A DNA stretch of 58,341 bases, from positions 1 through 58,341 of the forward strand of contig NZ_AYXG01000131.1 in assembly GCF_000564855.1 (NCBI RefSeq), given 5' to 3'. Origin of the DNA: Actinokineospora spheciospongiae. Its GTDB lineage: Bacteria; Actinomycetota; Actinomycetes; Mycobacteriales; Pseudonocardiaceae. The notes under the pieces were generated by a model. That model saw only the letters and a list, made by a program, of their open reading frames with translations. It did no database searches and was not told where the DNA came from. Shown piece after piece: positions 1 through 7,658 of this stretch (position 1 is the stretch's first letter; the number at the start of each line of letters is the position of its first letter). A program made the position numbers and the translations under genes.

Positions 1-16
1 TCGCCATAGGGGCCCC

Positions 17-99
17 GGCCAAACACATCCACCCAGCCGGGCACACCCACACAAGCCCGGGCCTGAGCCGAAGCGCGCGGCCGAGCACATCCACCCACC
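17..99. repeat. Two copies of a GGCCRARCACATCCACCCA repeat
   Basis: The first 119 bases carry no gene. They hold two copies, 62 bp apart (starting at 17 and 79), of a motif close to GGCCGAGCACATCCACCCA. The reverse complement of the same motif lies in the tandem repeat at the far right end of the window. This looks like a dispersed intergenic repeat family of the genome; any function is unknown. Confidence 0.55.
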
Positions 100-119
100 A
101 AAGCCCAGCCTCCAGCCCG

Positions 120-650
120 CTACACCGGAGCGCGACCGGTGATACCCAGAATGCGATCCAGCAACGGCGCATCCGGAGCAACAGCCACAGGCGGCCCCCA
201 AAGCTCAGGCAGCGGAGCCCCGGGAACAAACCGGACCACATGCTCGTAGCAGGCACGCAGAGCGTCCTCAGGCAGCACGAGCCCGTTGCCGGTCGCCGTG
301 GCCAGGTCCCACCCGTGCACCACGACCTCGGTCAGCGCGATCCGCCCCCACACCGCGTTCGGCAGAACGAGTCCCCCAGGCCCCTCGGTCTCCCCTTCCC
401 ACACAGCCGGAACGGCCCAGGCCCCAGCCAGGCCGCGAAGCCGGTCGGCCAGCCCAACCCGGTCACGCGGGCCACCCGCTCCGACGCTGGAACCCGCAGC
501 GACGGTGAACCCCACCGCCACCCCGTCCAGGTGGTCGAGCAGGTCGGCAACCGTGTACTCAGCGCACAGGGTAGGGGCAGCCAGTTGGTCGTCGCGCACC
601 TCCTCGACCAGCGCAGCCACCTCAGCGCACGTCTCGCGCATGTCGATCAC
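120..650 (-). CDS. TIGR03086-type metal-binding protein (DinB / mycothiol-dependent maleylpyruvate isomerase-like fold)
   Basis: This 176-residue protein has the hallmarks of the actinobacterial TIGR03086 family: an N-terminal helical segment with TVADLLDHLDG, then the conserved VVHGWDLATATG near residue 120. Histidines in these segments usually bind a metal in the DinB-like four-helix bundle, as in mycothiol-dependent maleylpyruvate isomerase. I chose the GTG at 650 because GGAGGAGGAG lies 6 bp upstream; the reading frame stays open to an ATG at 701, but that has no ribosome site. The substrate is unknown; a mycothiol- or bacillithiol-type conjugation role is only a family-level guess. It ends next to a repeat and is followed upstream by a separate dehydrogenase gene on the same strand. 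Confidence 0.75.
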   Translation of the reverse strand: MIDMRETCAEVAALVEEVRDDQLAAPTLCAEYTVADLLDHLDGVAVGFTVAAGSSVGAGGPRDRVGLADRLRGLAGAWAVPAVWEGETEGPGGLVLPNAVWGRIALTEVVVHGWDLATATGNGLVLPEDALRACYEHVVRFVPGAPLPELWGPPVAVAPDAPLLDRILGITGRAPV

Positions 651-734
651 AGGGGTCTCCTCCTCCGGGTGTGGGACATCTCCCGGGTGAGACTCCTCCA
701 CCGGCCGCGAATCATCGGCCCGGTGGAAACGCGG

Positions 735-1769
735 TCAGGGGCGGATCAGCACCTTGAGCGCCTTGCGGTCGGCCATCGCCCGGTAGCCGTCCGGCACCTC
801 GTCCAGGCCCACCGTGCGGTCGAAGACCCGGCCCGGCTCGACCGCGCCGTCGAGGATGTCGGGGAGCAGTTCCTCGATGTAGGCGCGGGCGGGGGCGACG
901 CCGCCGGTCAGGGTGATGTTGCGCATGAACAGGCCCCCGTCCATCGGCACGTCGGAGTACTGCGGCGCCCCGACCCGGCTGACCACGCCGCCTGCGCGCA
1001 CCACGCCGAACGCGGTCTCCAGGGCGGGCTTGAGGCCGACGCACTCCAGCACCGCGTGGGTGCCGTCGCCGTCGGTCAGTTCTCTGACCTTCTCGACACC
1101 CTCCGCGCCGCGCTCGGCGACGACGTCGGTGGCCCCGAACTCGCGGCCCAGGTCGGTGCGGTCGGTGTGCCGCCCCATCAGGATGATCCGCTCGGCGCCG
1201 AGCCGCTTGGCCGCCAGCACCGCTGACAGCCCGACCGCGCCGTCACCGATCACGGTCACGGTGGTGCGCGGCCCCACCCGGGCGGTCACCGCGCAGTGGT
1301 GCCCGGTGGGGAACACGTCCGACAGCGTCAGCAGCGACGGCAGCAGCGTCGAGTCCTCGCCGACGGGGAGCTTCACCAGGGTGCCCTGCGCCTGCGGCAC
1401 CCGCACCGCTTCGCCCTGCCCGCCGTCGACCCCGGGGGCGCCCCACTGGCCGCCGTGCCTGCACGAGGTCTGCAACCCCTCGGTGCAGAAGTCGCAGGTG
1501 TTGTCCGCCCAGACGAACGGCGCGACGACCACGTCGCCCCCGACCAGCCCGGACACCTCCGAGCCGACCTCCTCGACCACGCCGAGGAACTCGTGGCCGA
1601 TGCGGTCGCCCTCGGTCGCGTCCTCCTTGGCGCCGTAGGGCCACAGGTCGCTGCCGCAGACGCACGACCGCAGCACCCGCACCACCGCGTCGGTGGGCTC
1701 GTGCAGCCGGGGGTCCGGCACGTCCTCCACCCGCACGTCACCGGCTCCGTAGATCAAGGTCGCGCGCAT
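735..1769 (-). CDS. Zinc-dependent alcohol dehydrogenase, MDR family
   Basis: The 344-residue product is a medium-chain NAD(P)-dependent alcohol dehydrogenase. The catalytic-zinc segment CVCGSDLWPYG and GHEFLGVVEEVG are near the N-terminus, a structural-zinc cysteine group follows (CDFC and a third Cys seven residues on), and the dinucleotide site GDGAVGLSAVLAAKRLG is at about residue 180. Such enzymes interconvert alcohols or diols with aldehydes or ketones in the cytoplasm. The ATG at 1769 is preceded by GGGAGG at 6 bp; the frame is open further upstream to about 1865 but without a ribosome site. It is transcribed divergently from the SRPBCC gene at 1945, and the shared promoter region carries two identical TetR-type palindromes, so both units are probably repressed by one TetR protein encoded outside this window. 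Confidence 0.88.
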   Translation of the reverse strand: MRATLIYGAGDVRVEDVPDPRLHEPTDAVVRVLRSCVCGSDLWPYGAKEDATEGDRIGHEFLGVVEEVGSEVSGLVGGDVVVAPFVWADNTCDFCTEGLQTSCRHGGQWGAPGVDGGQGEAVRVPQAQGTLVKLPVGEDSTLLPSLLTLSDVFPTGHHCAVTARVGPRTTVTVIGDGAVGLSAVLAAKRLGAERIILMGRHTDRTDLGREFGATDVVAERGAEGVEKVRELTDGDGTHAVLECVGLKPALETAFGVVRAGGVVSRVGAPQYSDVPMDGGLFMRNITLTGGVAPARAYIEELLPDILDGAVEPGRVFDRTVGLDEVPDGYRAMADRKALKVLIRP

Positions 1770-1872
1770 CTGGTTCCTCCCGCTGTCGGGTCCACTCAAG
1801 ACTGGAAGTGGTTCCCCCCGGGCGGCGGGCGAAACCCGGAGCATCGGCGCTGAGCGCTGTGGCACACCACTC

Positions 1873-1931
1873 TTGAGCAGTCGCTCAACAATGGGCTATG
1901 GTCATGCCCGAGCTGTTGAGCGACTGCTCAA
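1873..1931. promoter_or_regulatory. Two TetR-type operators, TTGAGC-N4-GCTCAA, arranged as an 18-bp inverted repeat
   Basis: TTGAGC-AGTC-GCTCAA occupies 1873-1888 and TTGAGC-GACT-GCTCAA occupies 1916-1931. Each is a palindrome with 6-bp arms and a 4-bp centre. The two sites are also exact reverse complements of each other over 18 bp (1873-1890 against 1914-1931), centred 43 bp apart. They lie between the divergent genes starting at 1769 and 1945; the right site ends 13 bp before the ATG at 1945. The geometry is that of paired TetR-family operators controlling both directions. No tetR gene is adjacent. Confidence 0.75.
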
Positions 1932-1944
1932 ATCTGGGGGCGCC

Positions 1945-2622
1945 ATGCGGGGCTTGTACGTGGAGACGCTGGTCAGAGCTGATCTGGACCGGGTGTGGGA
2001 GCTGACCCGGGACCCCCGGCTGCACCAGCGGTGGGATCTGCGGTTCACCACCATCGACCCCGTTCCGGGCACCGAGCCGCAGCGGTTCCGGTACGCCACG
2101 CGCGTGCTGCCGGGGCTGCGGATCGGCGGTACCGGCACGACGGTGGGCGAGCGGACCAGGCCGGACGGCACGCGCACATCAGCGTTGCGGTTCTCGTCAG
2201 GGCACCCGTTGTCGCCGATCGTGGCGGGGGCGGGCTACTGGCGGTATGTGCCGTCCGGTGGGGGTGTGCGGTTCCTGACCGGCTACGACTACACGCCCCG
2301 GCACCGGGTGGTCGACCGGGTGTTCCGGCCGCTGATGGGGTGGGGCACGGCGTGGTCGTTCGACCGGCTGCGGCTCTGGGCCGAGCGCGGCACCACCCCG
2401 GAGGCGTCGCTGCGCACCACCGCCCTGGACGTGGCCTGGCGCCTGGCCGCCACCGCGGCGGTCGCCGGGTTCAGCCCGCCCGCGGCGCTCGTCGCCGGGG
2501 TCGCGGTCGCGCTGATCCCGCCGTCACCGGGCACCCCGGCGGCGCGGCGGTGCCTGCGAACGCCACCGGACCGGTTCTCCGCGACCGCCCCCGCCACCCT
2601 CGCCCGCCTGGAGCAGCGATGA
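1945..2622 (+). CDS. SRPBCC-family protein with C-terminal hydrophobic segment
   Basis: A 225-residue protein whose first ~150 residues look like a START/Bet v1-type (SRPBCC) ligand-binding domain: ETLVRADLDRVWELTRDPRLHQRWD is the usual opening of the fold (quoted in part). The C-terminal 70 residues contain a hydrophobic stretch with PPAALVAGVAVALIPP that could anchor it in the membrane. The ATG at 1945 follows GGGGG at 5 bp and a TetR-type operator. It overlaps the next gene by ATGA, so the two are translationally coupled. I infer a shared job with the DUF4166 protein, perhaps handling a hydrophobic ligand; nothing in the sequence fixes the substrate. Confidence 0.75.
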   Translation: MRGLYVETLVRADLDRVWELTRDPRLHQRWDLRFTTIDPVPGTEPQRFRYATRVLPGLRIGGTGTTVGERTRPDGTRTSALRFSSGHPLSPIVAGAGYWRYVPSGGGVRFLTGYDYTPRHRVVDRVFRPLMGWGTAWSFDRLRLWAERGTTPEASLRTTALDVAWRLAATAAVAGFSPPAALVAGVAVALIPPSPGTPAARRCLRTPPDRFSATAPATLARLEQR

Positions 2623-3299
2623 CCTCGATCTTCCAGCGCGCCCTGGGCGGGGACTTCGACCGCCTGCACCCGAGGCTGCGCGAGCGGTTCGGCTTCGCCG
2701 CGGGCGACGGGCGCGGCTGCGTCGGCACCGGGGTCATGCGGCGGATCTGGCCGAGGGCGGGGATCGCGCGGCCGCTGTTGGCGCTCGGCGCGAGCAGGAA
2801 CATCCTGTTCCCGGAGCGGGGCACCGACATCCCCTTCACCATCGAGAACCACGCCTACCTGGACCGGTACGGGCGGGACACGCTGACCTTCGTGCGCACC
2901 TTCGAGTTCCCGCACCGGCGCAGGCGCTTCGACGCGACCATGGTCTACAACGACGAGCGCGGCTGCGTCGTGGACTACCTGGGCACCCACCAGCACGTCG
3001 CCGTCGACCTGCGGCCCGAGGTGGGCGAGCGCGGCGAACTGCGCATCCGCTCCGGGGAGCAGCGGGTGCGCGGCCTGCGGCTCGACGTCCGCTGGCCCAC
3101 CGCCCTGACCGGCGCGGCCGACGTGCGGGAGAGCTTCGACGACGAGCTGGGCCGGTTCCGGATCGCGGTCCGGGTCACCAACCCGCTGCGCGGGCTGGTG
3201 CTGGCCTACTCCGGGACGTTCGACGTGACCTATGTGGACACCACGACCTCAGCCCTCCCGGCCTCGGTGAAGCCGCTGCGGGAGGAACCGAGGGGATGA
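2619..3299 (+). CDS. DUF4166 domain protein
   Basis: The 226-residue product matches what I recall of the DUF4166 family: an N-terminal FQRALGGDFDRLHPRLRERF segment, LFPERGTDIPFTIEN, the RTFEF...RRFDATMVY core, and a C-terminal RIAVRVTNPLRG strand region. The biochemical role of this family is not known to me. It starts with an ATG overlapping the stop of the SRPBCC gene (ATGA), so they form one operon under the TTGAGC-N4-GCTCAA operators. A strong hairpin terminator follows the stop codon. Confidence 0.75.
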   Translation: MTSIFQRALGGDFDRLHPRLRERFGFAAGDGRGCVGTGVMRRIWPRAGIARPLLALGASRNILFPERGTDIPFTIENHAYLDRYGRDTLTFVRTFEFPHRRRRFDATMVYNDERGCVVDYLGTHQHVAVDLRPEVGERGELRIRSGEQRVRGLRLDVRWPTALTGAADVRESFDDELGRFRIAVRVTNPLRGLVLAYSGTFDVTYVDTTTSALPASVKPLREEPRG

Positions 3300-3305
3300 C
3301 GGGCG

Positions 3306-3346
3306 GGCCGGGTCCGCCACCGCTGGGGGTGGTGACGGACCCGGCC
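3306..3346 (+). terminator. Hairpin terminator after the SRPBCC-DUF4166 operon
   Basis: GGCCGGGTCCG (3306-3316) pairs perfectly with CGGACCCGGCC (3336-3346). Inside this, CACC pairs with GGTG, leaving a 9-base loop. There is no U tract, which is common for actinobacterial terminators. Confidence 0.7.
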
Positions 3347-3392
3347 GCCACCGGCGGTGACGAGGTGGCGATCGCCGCCCCGGCCACCCACT

Positions 3393-3423
3393 AGTCTGGC
3401 GCCTCCGCCAAGCCCCGGGAGGA
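3393..3423 (+). promoter_or_regulatory. Probable promoter -10 and strong ribosome site ahead of the MFS gene
   Basis: TAGTCT at 3393-3398 fits the TANNNT actinobacterial -10. It is followed at 3417-3423 by GGGAGGA, an ideal ribosome binding site that points at a TTG at 3429 rather than at any start in the exporter reading frame. Confidence 0.45.
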
Positions 3424-3428
3424 CGTCC

Positions 3429-3578
3429 TTGACCAGCACCACCGCCCCGGCCCGCGGGCCGGACCCGACCACCCCGGAGGCGTGCCCGGCCCCGGGGACC
3501 GACCTGCCCGCCGCACACCGGTTCGAGTCGACATCCGAGGCCCGCCCGGCGTGCGCCCTCCCGACCGGTCGGGGCTGA
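3429..3578 (+). CDS. Possible 49-codon leader ORF or frameshifted N-terminus of the MFS gene
   Basis: A TTG at 3429, 5 bp after GGGAGGA, opens a 49-codon frame that ends with TGA at 3576-3578, six bases before the GTG at 3584 in the exporter frame. The peptide begins LTSTTAPARGP and ends LPTGRG. Either it is a leader that couples translation into the exporter, or the exporter originally started here and one indel near 3550-3580 has shifted the frame. I cannot tell which from this sequence alone. The peptide has no recognisable domain. Confidence 0.3.
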   Translation: MTSTTAPARGPDPTTPEACPAPGTDLPAAHRFESTSEARPACALPTGRG

Positions 3579-4846
3579 GCGGGGTGGCGCTGGGGCGGCA
3601 GTTCCGGTGGTTGTGGGCGGCGTACGCGACCAGCGCGGTCGGCACGTGGCTCGCCTTCGACGCGTTCGCCCTGATCGCCATCCGCGTGCTGGACGCGGGG
3701 CCGACCGCGGTGTCGATGCTGGCGGCGGTGGGGCTCGCGGCGGGGGCGGTGGTCGCGGTGCCGCTCGGGCCGTGGGTGGAGTTCCGCCGCAAGCGGCCGG
3801 TGATGGTGGCGATGGACCTGGTCCGGTGCGCCGCGGTGCTCAGCGTCCCGGCCGCTTTCGCCGCCGGGTGGCTGACCTTCGCGCAACTGCTGGCCGTCTC
3901 CGCCGTCGTCGCCACAGCCGACATCACCTTCACCGCGGCGAGCGGCGCCTACCTGAAGGCTCTGGTGGCCCCCGGGGACCTGCTCGTCGCCAACGGGCGG
4001 TTCGAGTCGACGGCCTGGACCACCACCGCGCTCGGACCACCGCTCGGCGGGGTCCTGATCGGCCTGTTCGGCCCGGTCACGACGGTGGTCGTCAACGCGA
4101 TCAGCTACCTGCTCTCGGCGGCGGGCCTCCGCGCGATCGGCGGCACCGAGGAGCCGCCCGAGCGCACCGGCACGCACCGACTGCGCCTCCACGACGTGGT
4201 CGAGGGGTGGCGGCACATCCTGACCCACCCCACCCTGCGCCCGCTGTTCCTGAACACGGTCCTGGTGAACAGCCTGATCATGGCAACCGCGCCCCCGCTC
4301 GCCGTCCTCATGCTCGCCGACCTGGGGTTCACCCCGTGGCAGTACGGCCTGGCCTTCGGCGTCCCCTGCGTCGGCGGCCTCCTCGGCGCCCGCCTGTCGC
4401 GCGGTCTGGTCACCCGCTTCGGGCGGCACCGGGTCATGCTGACCGTCGGGGTGCTGCGCCCGTGCTGGCTGCTCGGGCTCGCCTTCGTCCACCCCGGCCC
4501 CACCGGTCTGCTCCTGGTGGTGGCCGTGGAACTGGCGATGATCACCTGCTTCGGCGTGTTCAACCCGGTGTTCGCCACGTACCGGCTGCACCACACCGCC
4601 ACGGACCGGGTCGTGCGCACCCTGACCGCGTGGTCGGTCACCAGCAAGGCCACCACGGCGGCCACGACCGCGCTGTGGGGCCTGCTGGCGGGCATCACCA
4701 GCCCCCGGATCGCGATCGCCGCCGCCGGTGTCCTCATCCTCGGGACACCGTTCCTGCTGCCCCGCCACGACACCGACGTCCGAGCCGGGGAGGCGCCGGA
4801 CGGGGTCAACGGGTCGGGAAGTGGGCGTCGAGCAGGGCGTTGGTGA
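3482..4846 (+). CDS. MFS transporter
   Basis: The protein (up to 454 residues) has the character of a 12-helix major facilitator permease: it begins FRWLWAAYATSAVGTWLAFDAF, and the loop between helices 2 and 3 contains WVEFRRKRPVMVAMDLVR, typical of this actinobacterial drug-exporter subgroup. It probably exports a small molecule by proton antiport. The start is uncertain: GTG codons at 3482, 3551 and 3584 are all in frame and none has a convincing ribosome site, whereas the only good site serves a different frame at 3429. Its last 41 bp overlap the convergent alditol oxidase gene. Confidence 0.82.
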   Translation: MPGPGDRPARRTPVRVDIRGPPGVRPPDRSGLSGVALGRQFRWLWAAYATSAVGTWLAFDAFALIAIRVLDAGPTAVSMLAAVGLAAGAVVAVPLGPWVEFRRKRPVMVAMDLVRCAAVLSVPAAFAAGWLTFAQLLAVSAVVATADITFTAASGAYLKALVAPGDLLVANGRFESTAWTTTALGPPLGGVLIGLFGPVTTVVVNAISYLLSAAGLRAIGGTEEPPERTGTHRLRLHDVVEGWRHILTHPTLRPLFLNTVLVNSLIMATAPPLAVLMLADLGFTPWQYGLAFGVPCVGGLLGARLSRGLVTRFGRHRVMLTVGVLRPCWLLGLAFVHPGPTGLLLVVAVELAMITCFGVFNPVFATYRLHHTATDRVVRTLTAWSVTSKATTAATTALWGLLAGITSPRIAIAAAGVLILGTPFLLPRHDTDVRAGEAPDGVNGSGSGRRAGRW

Positions 4847-6050
4847 ACTTTCCCGTCGGGTCCAATGTGGACCGCAGGCGGGTGAAGTCGGCGGCGCGGT
4901 CGTAGGCGGCGGTGACCTCCGCCGGGGGCAGGGTGGTCAGCTTGCCCCAGTGCGGGCGGGCGCCCAAGGGGTGCAGGCGCCGTTCGACGGCGGCGATGAC
5001 CGGCAAGACCGCGGCGGGGTCGAGGACCCAGGTGAAGTGGATCGTCACCGAGTCGCGGTGGTGGGCGGGGCTGAGCCACAGGTCGTCGGCGGCGACGGTG
5101 CGGACCTCGGCGACCTGGAGGACCGGGGCCATCAGCTCACCCAGCTCGCGCAGGGCGGCGAAGGCCGCCGGGGCCTGGGACCTGGGCAGGTACAGCTCCG
5201 ACTGCAACTCGTTGCCCGCGCTGCTCGGGAGCCGGTCCGCGCGGAAGTGGGGCAGCCGCTCGAACCAGGGGCCGACCACGTCGAGCTGGGCGGTGCTGGA
5301 GTCGGTCGACATGCCGGGGACGGGGTGGACCAGCTCCGCGGCGGGCCTGCCGCCCGCCCAGCCGCTCGCCTCCCGGTCCACGCGCTGCTTGAGGAAGACC
5401 GAGCCGGTGCCGGAGCGCCAATCGGTGAAGACGCTGACGCTGTGGCCCGCGCCGAACACCTCGTCCACCGCGCCCGCCACCTCGTCCAGCGGCACCCCCA
5501 GCCGGACGGACTGGCGCATGTCGTACGCGGGCTCCACGCCCAGGGTGAGGTGGGTGACCACGCCGAGGCCGCCGAGCGCGACGACCGCCCCGGGCAGGGT
5601 GTCTCCGTCGAGGTCGACCACGTCGCCGTCCGGGCCGATCAGGCGCAGGGCGCGGACCGCGGCGGCCAGGCAGCGCTCGGTGTCGCCGGAGCCGTGGGTG
5701 CCGGTGGCGCAGGACCCGGCGACCGAGATGTGCGGCAGCGACGCCAGGGTGCCCAGGGCCAGGCCCGCGTCGTGCAGGGCGACCACGACCTCCCCGTAGG
5801 TCATGCCCGCGGCCACGGTCACCGCCCCGGCGTCCCGGTCGACCTCGAAGGTGGCTGGCATCCGGTCGAGGGTGACCAGTTCGCCGGTGGTGTCGGCGAC
5901 GCCGTTGAACGAGTGCCCGCTGCCCACGGCCCGGATGCGGTCGGCGCCTGCGACGAGGGCGCGCAGCTCGTCGAGGCTCCTCGGGCGGTGCAGCCGGGTG
6001 GCGCCATAGGTGACGTTGCCCGCCCAGTTGCGCACCGGGGTGGTCGACAT
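4806..6050 (-). CDS. Alditol oxidase-like FAD enzyme
   Basis: The 414-residue protein resembles Streptomyces alditol oxidase (AldO) from end to end: NWAGNVTYGA at the N-terminus, LASLPHISVAGSCATGTHGS in the FAD domain, SVSVFTDWR, a central VHPVPGM and a C-terminal RPHWGKL and LDPTGKFTN. In AldO, His46 in GSGHSFN carries the covalent FAD; here the same motif gives His46 in the same position. The family oxidises the terminal hydroxyl of alditols such as xylitol and sorbitol to the aldose, producing hydrogen peroxide. The ATG at 6050 follows GGGAGC at 6 bp. It lies tail-to-tail with the MFS gene and overlaps it by 41 bp. Confidence 0.88.
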   Translation of the reverse strand: MSTTPVRNWAGNVTYGATRLHRPRSLDELRALVAGADRIRAVGSGHSFNGVADTTGELVTLDRMPATFEVDRDAGAVTVAAGMTYGEVVVALHDAGLALGTLASLPHISVAGSCATGTHGSGDTERCLAAAVRALRLIGPDGDVVDLDGDTLPGAVVALGGLGVVTHLTLGVEPAYDMRQSVRLGVPLDEVAGAVDEVFGAGHSVSVFTDWRSGTGSVFLKQRVDREASGWAGGRPAAELVHPVPGMSTDSSTAQLDVVGPWFERLPHFRADRLPSSAGNELQSELYLPRSQAPAAFAALRELGELMAPVLQVAEVRTVAADDLWLSPAHHRDSVTIHFTWVLDPAAVLPVIAAVERRLHPLGARPHWGKLTTLPPAEVTAAYDRAADFTRLRSTLDPTGKFTNALLDAHFPTR

Positions 6051-6164
6051 GCGTGCTCCCATCGGATCGGCGGCGGGGCTGTGCCGGAGGTGGGTTTCTC
6101 CGGAGAAAGCGCTGGTCACCAGTCGGTCCACGATAACCACCGGCGCCCGGGAGTGCCCTTGCGG

Positions 6165-6170
6165 GATAGT
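6165..6170 (+). promoter_or_regulatory. -10 element for a leaderless Nudix transcript
   Basis: GATAGT ends 6 bp before the GTG at 6177, the spacing expected when transcription starts on the start codon. There is no ribosome binding site, which supports a leaderless mRNA. Confidence 0.4.
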
Positions 6171-6176
6171 GGGCGC

Positions 6177-7067
6177 GTGACTGATCCCGGAGATGTCGAC
6201 TACGCGAGGTCCGCGGCAGAGCAGGTGTTAGCTCGGCTCGGTCTCCACGGTCCCGCGTGGCGGGTCTCGGACGTGCGGCCGCACGACTCGGACGGGTTGG
6301 TCGTGGAGTTCGGTGGCGAGACCCCCATGCCGGTCTTCTTCCCGCTGGGCATCGGCCGGGCCGGGGGAACGGTGCGGATGGCCGATCAGCTCCAGGACCG
6401 GGCCGTCGAGCACGTGGCGGAACTGTTCGGGGCCGCCTTGCCCGCGTGCCCAGGGCACCGGCACCCGCTGTCGGCCCGGCTGGTGGACGGCAACGCGCTG
6501 TGGGAGTGCCCGGCCGACCGGGACCACCACCGGGAGCCGATCGTGGTCACCGACTGGGCGGCGGCCCTGCCCCGGCTGTTCGCCCCGCAGCGCTGGGACT
6601 GGGGCGGCATCGACGCCCGGTTCAGCACCGTCCCACCGGACCCCGACGCGGTGACGAACGTGCACCTGGTGGGCCGGGTCGGCGACCGGGTCGTGATCTG
6701 CCGCGACGGGACCGACCACTGGTTCCTCCCCGGCGGCACCCGCGAACCGGACGAGTCCACCGAGGACTGCGCCGCCCGGGAGATGCTGGAGGAAGCGGGC
6801 GCCCGCATCGTCGGCCCCCTGCGCGCGCTCGGCGCCCACCACGCGGTGACCGACCGCCCACGCCCCTACCGCCCCCACCAGCCGCACCCGGAATTCGCCT
6901 GGCTCTGGTGCGTCGCCGACGTGGTCCTCGACTCCACCCCGACCAACCCACCCGACGGGGAGCAGGTGGTCGAGGTCCGCGCCTGCCCACCCGCGGAGGC
7001 CGCCGCCCTCCTGAACCCCTCCGCCGACTGGTACGGCGAACTGCTCGACCTCGCCCAACTCCTCTGA
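6177..7067 (+). CDS. Nudix hydrolase
   Basis: A 296-residue protein with a complete Nudix box near residue 185: G-TREPD-E, seven residues, then REMLEEAG, exactly fitting GX5EX7REUXEEXGU. The family cleaves nucleoside diphosphates linked to another moiety and needs Mg or Mn bound by the box glutamates. About 165 residues precede the box, longer than minimal Nudix enzymes, and I do not recognise that part. Codon 18 is TTA (6228-6230), one of only two TTA codons I found in genes here, so translation may depend on the bldA tRNA. The start is a GTG with a likely leaderless promoter. It ends 5 bp from the convergent DUF1990 gene. Confidence 0.85.
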   Translation: MTDPGDVDYARSAAEQVLARLGLHGPAWRVSDVRPHDSDGLVVEFGGETPMPVFFPLGIGRAGGTVRMADQLQDRAVEHVAELFGAALPACPGHRHPLSARLVDGNALWECPADRDHHREPIVVTDWAAALPRLFAPQRWDWGGIDARFSTVPPDPDAVTNVHLVGRVGDRVVICRDGTDHWFLPGGTREPDESTEDCAAREMLEEAGARIVGPLRALGAHHAVTDRPRPYRPHQPHPEFAWLWCVADVVLDSTPTNPPDGEQVVEVRACPPAEAAALLNPSADWYGELLDLAQLL

Positions 7068-7072
7068 CGCGG

Positions 7073-7582
7073 TCAAACCCCCTTGAGGTACCGCCTGGTC
7101 ATGAAGTCCTGGAACCCACGCCCCACCGCCCCGGAGGCACGCGACAGCACCGAAGCGGGCCGCGAGAAAGCCGTGATCCGGAAAGTCACCCGACCATCGG
7201 CGCCACGGTGCAGGAGGAACACCTCCTCACCGCTGACCGGATTGCCCGGCAACGTCCCGTAGGCGAACCCCCGCCGATCCGGCTCGTCCACGACGTAGAT
7301 CACCCGACAGGGAATCCGCAGCACGAGCCCCAACCGCAGCACCACCACCGAACCGGCGACAGCCGACTCCGTCGAAGCGGCCACCCGAAAACCCGCGCGT
7401 TCGTGCACGCGCCACCGCATCAGGTCCTCGACCGCCGCCGAGAAGTCCGCCCCGGCGGGCAACCGCCTGCTCACCTCGACCACCCGGTACCCGACAGGCG
7501 GCTCCCCCGCCGTCGCCCCGACCTCGGGGTAGGTCGGGGTGTCCGGGACACCGCGTGGGTCGAGGCGCTTCACAGCCGCCAT
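7073..7582 (-). CDS. DUF1990 family protein
   Basis: The 169-residue product fits DUF1990 (an SRPBCC-like fold): an early TYPEVGAT and GYRVVEVSRRL, the central VEDLMRWRVHERAGF, VIYVVDEPDRRGFAYGTLPG, then SGEEVFLLH and a C-terminal FQDFMTRRYLKG. Function is unknown in the family as far as I know. I placed the start at the ATG at 7582; the frame is open to 7657, but that part would run under the divergent dienelactone hydrolase start. No clear ribosome site is visible. Confidence 0.8.
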   Translation of the reverse strand: MAAVKRLDPRGVPDTPTYPEVGATAGEPPVGYRVVEVSRRLPAGADFSAAVEDLMRWRVHERAGFRVAASTESAVAGSVVVLRLGLVLRIPCRVIYVVDEPDRRGFAYGTLPGNPVSGEEVFLLHRGADGRVTFRITAFSRPASVLSRASGAVGRGFQDFMTRRYLKGV

Positions 7583-7658
7583 CGTAAGTGCGGTGGGACG
7601 ACTCCGCGGCCCGGTTCGGTCTACCGTGCCGACCACTGCTGAGACCGTGGAGGACACC

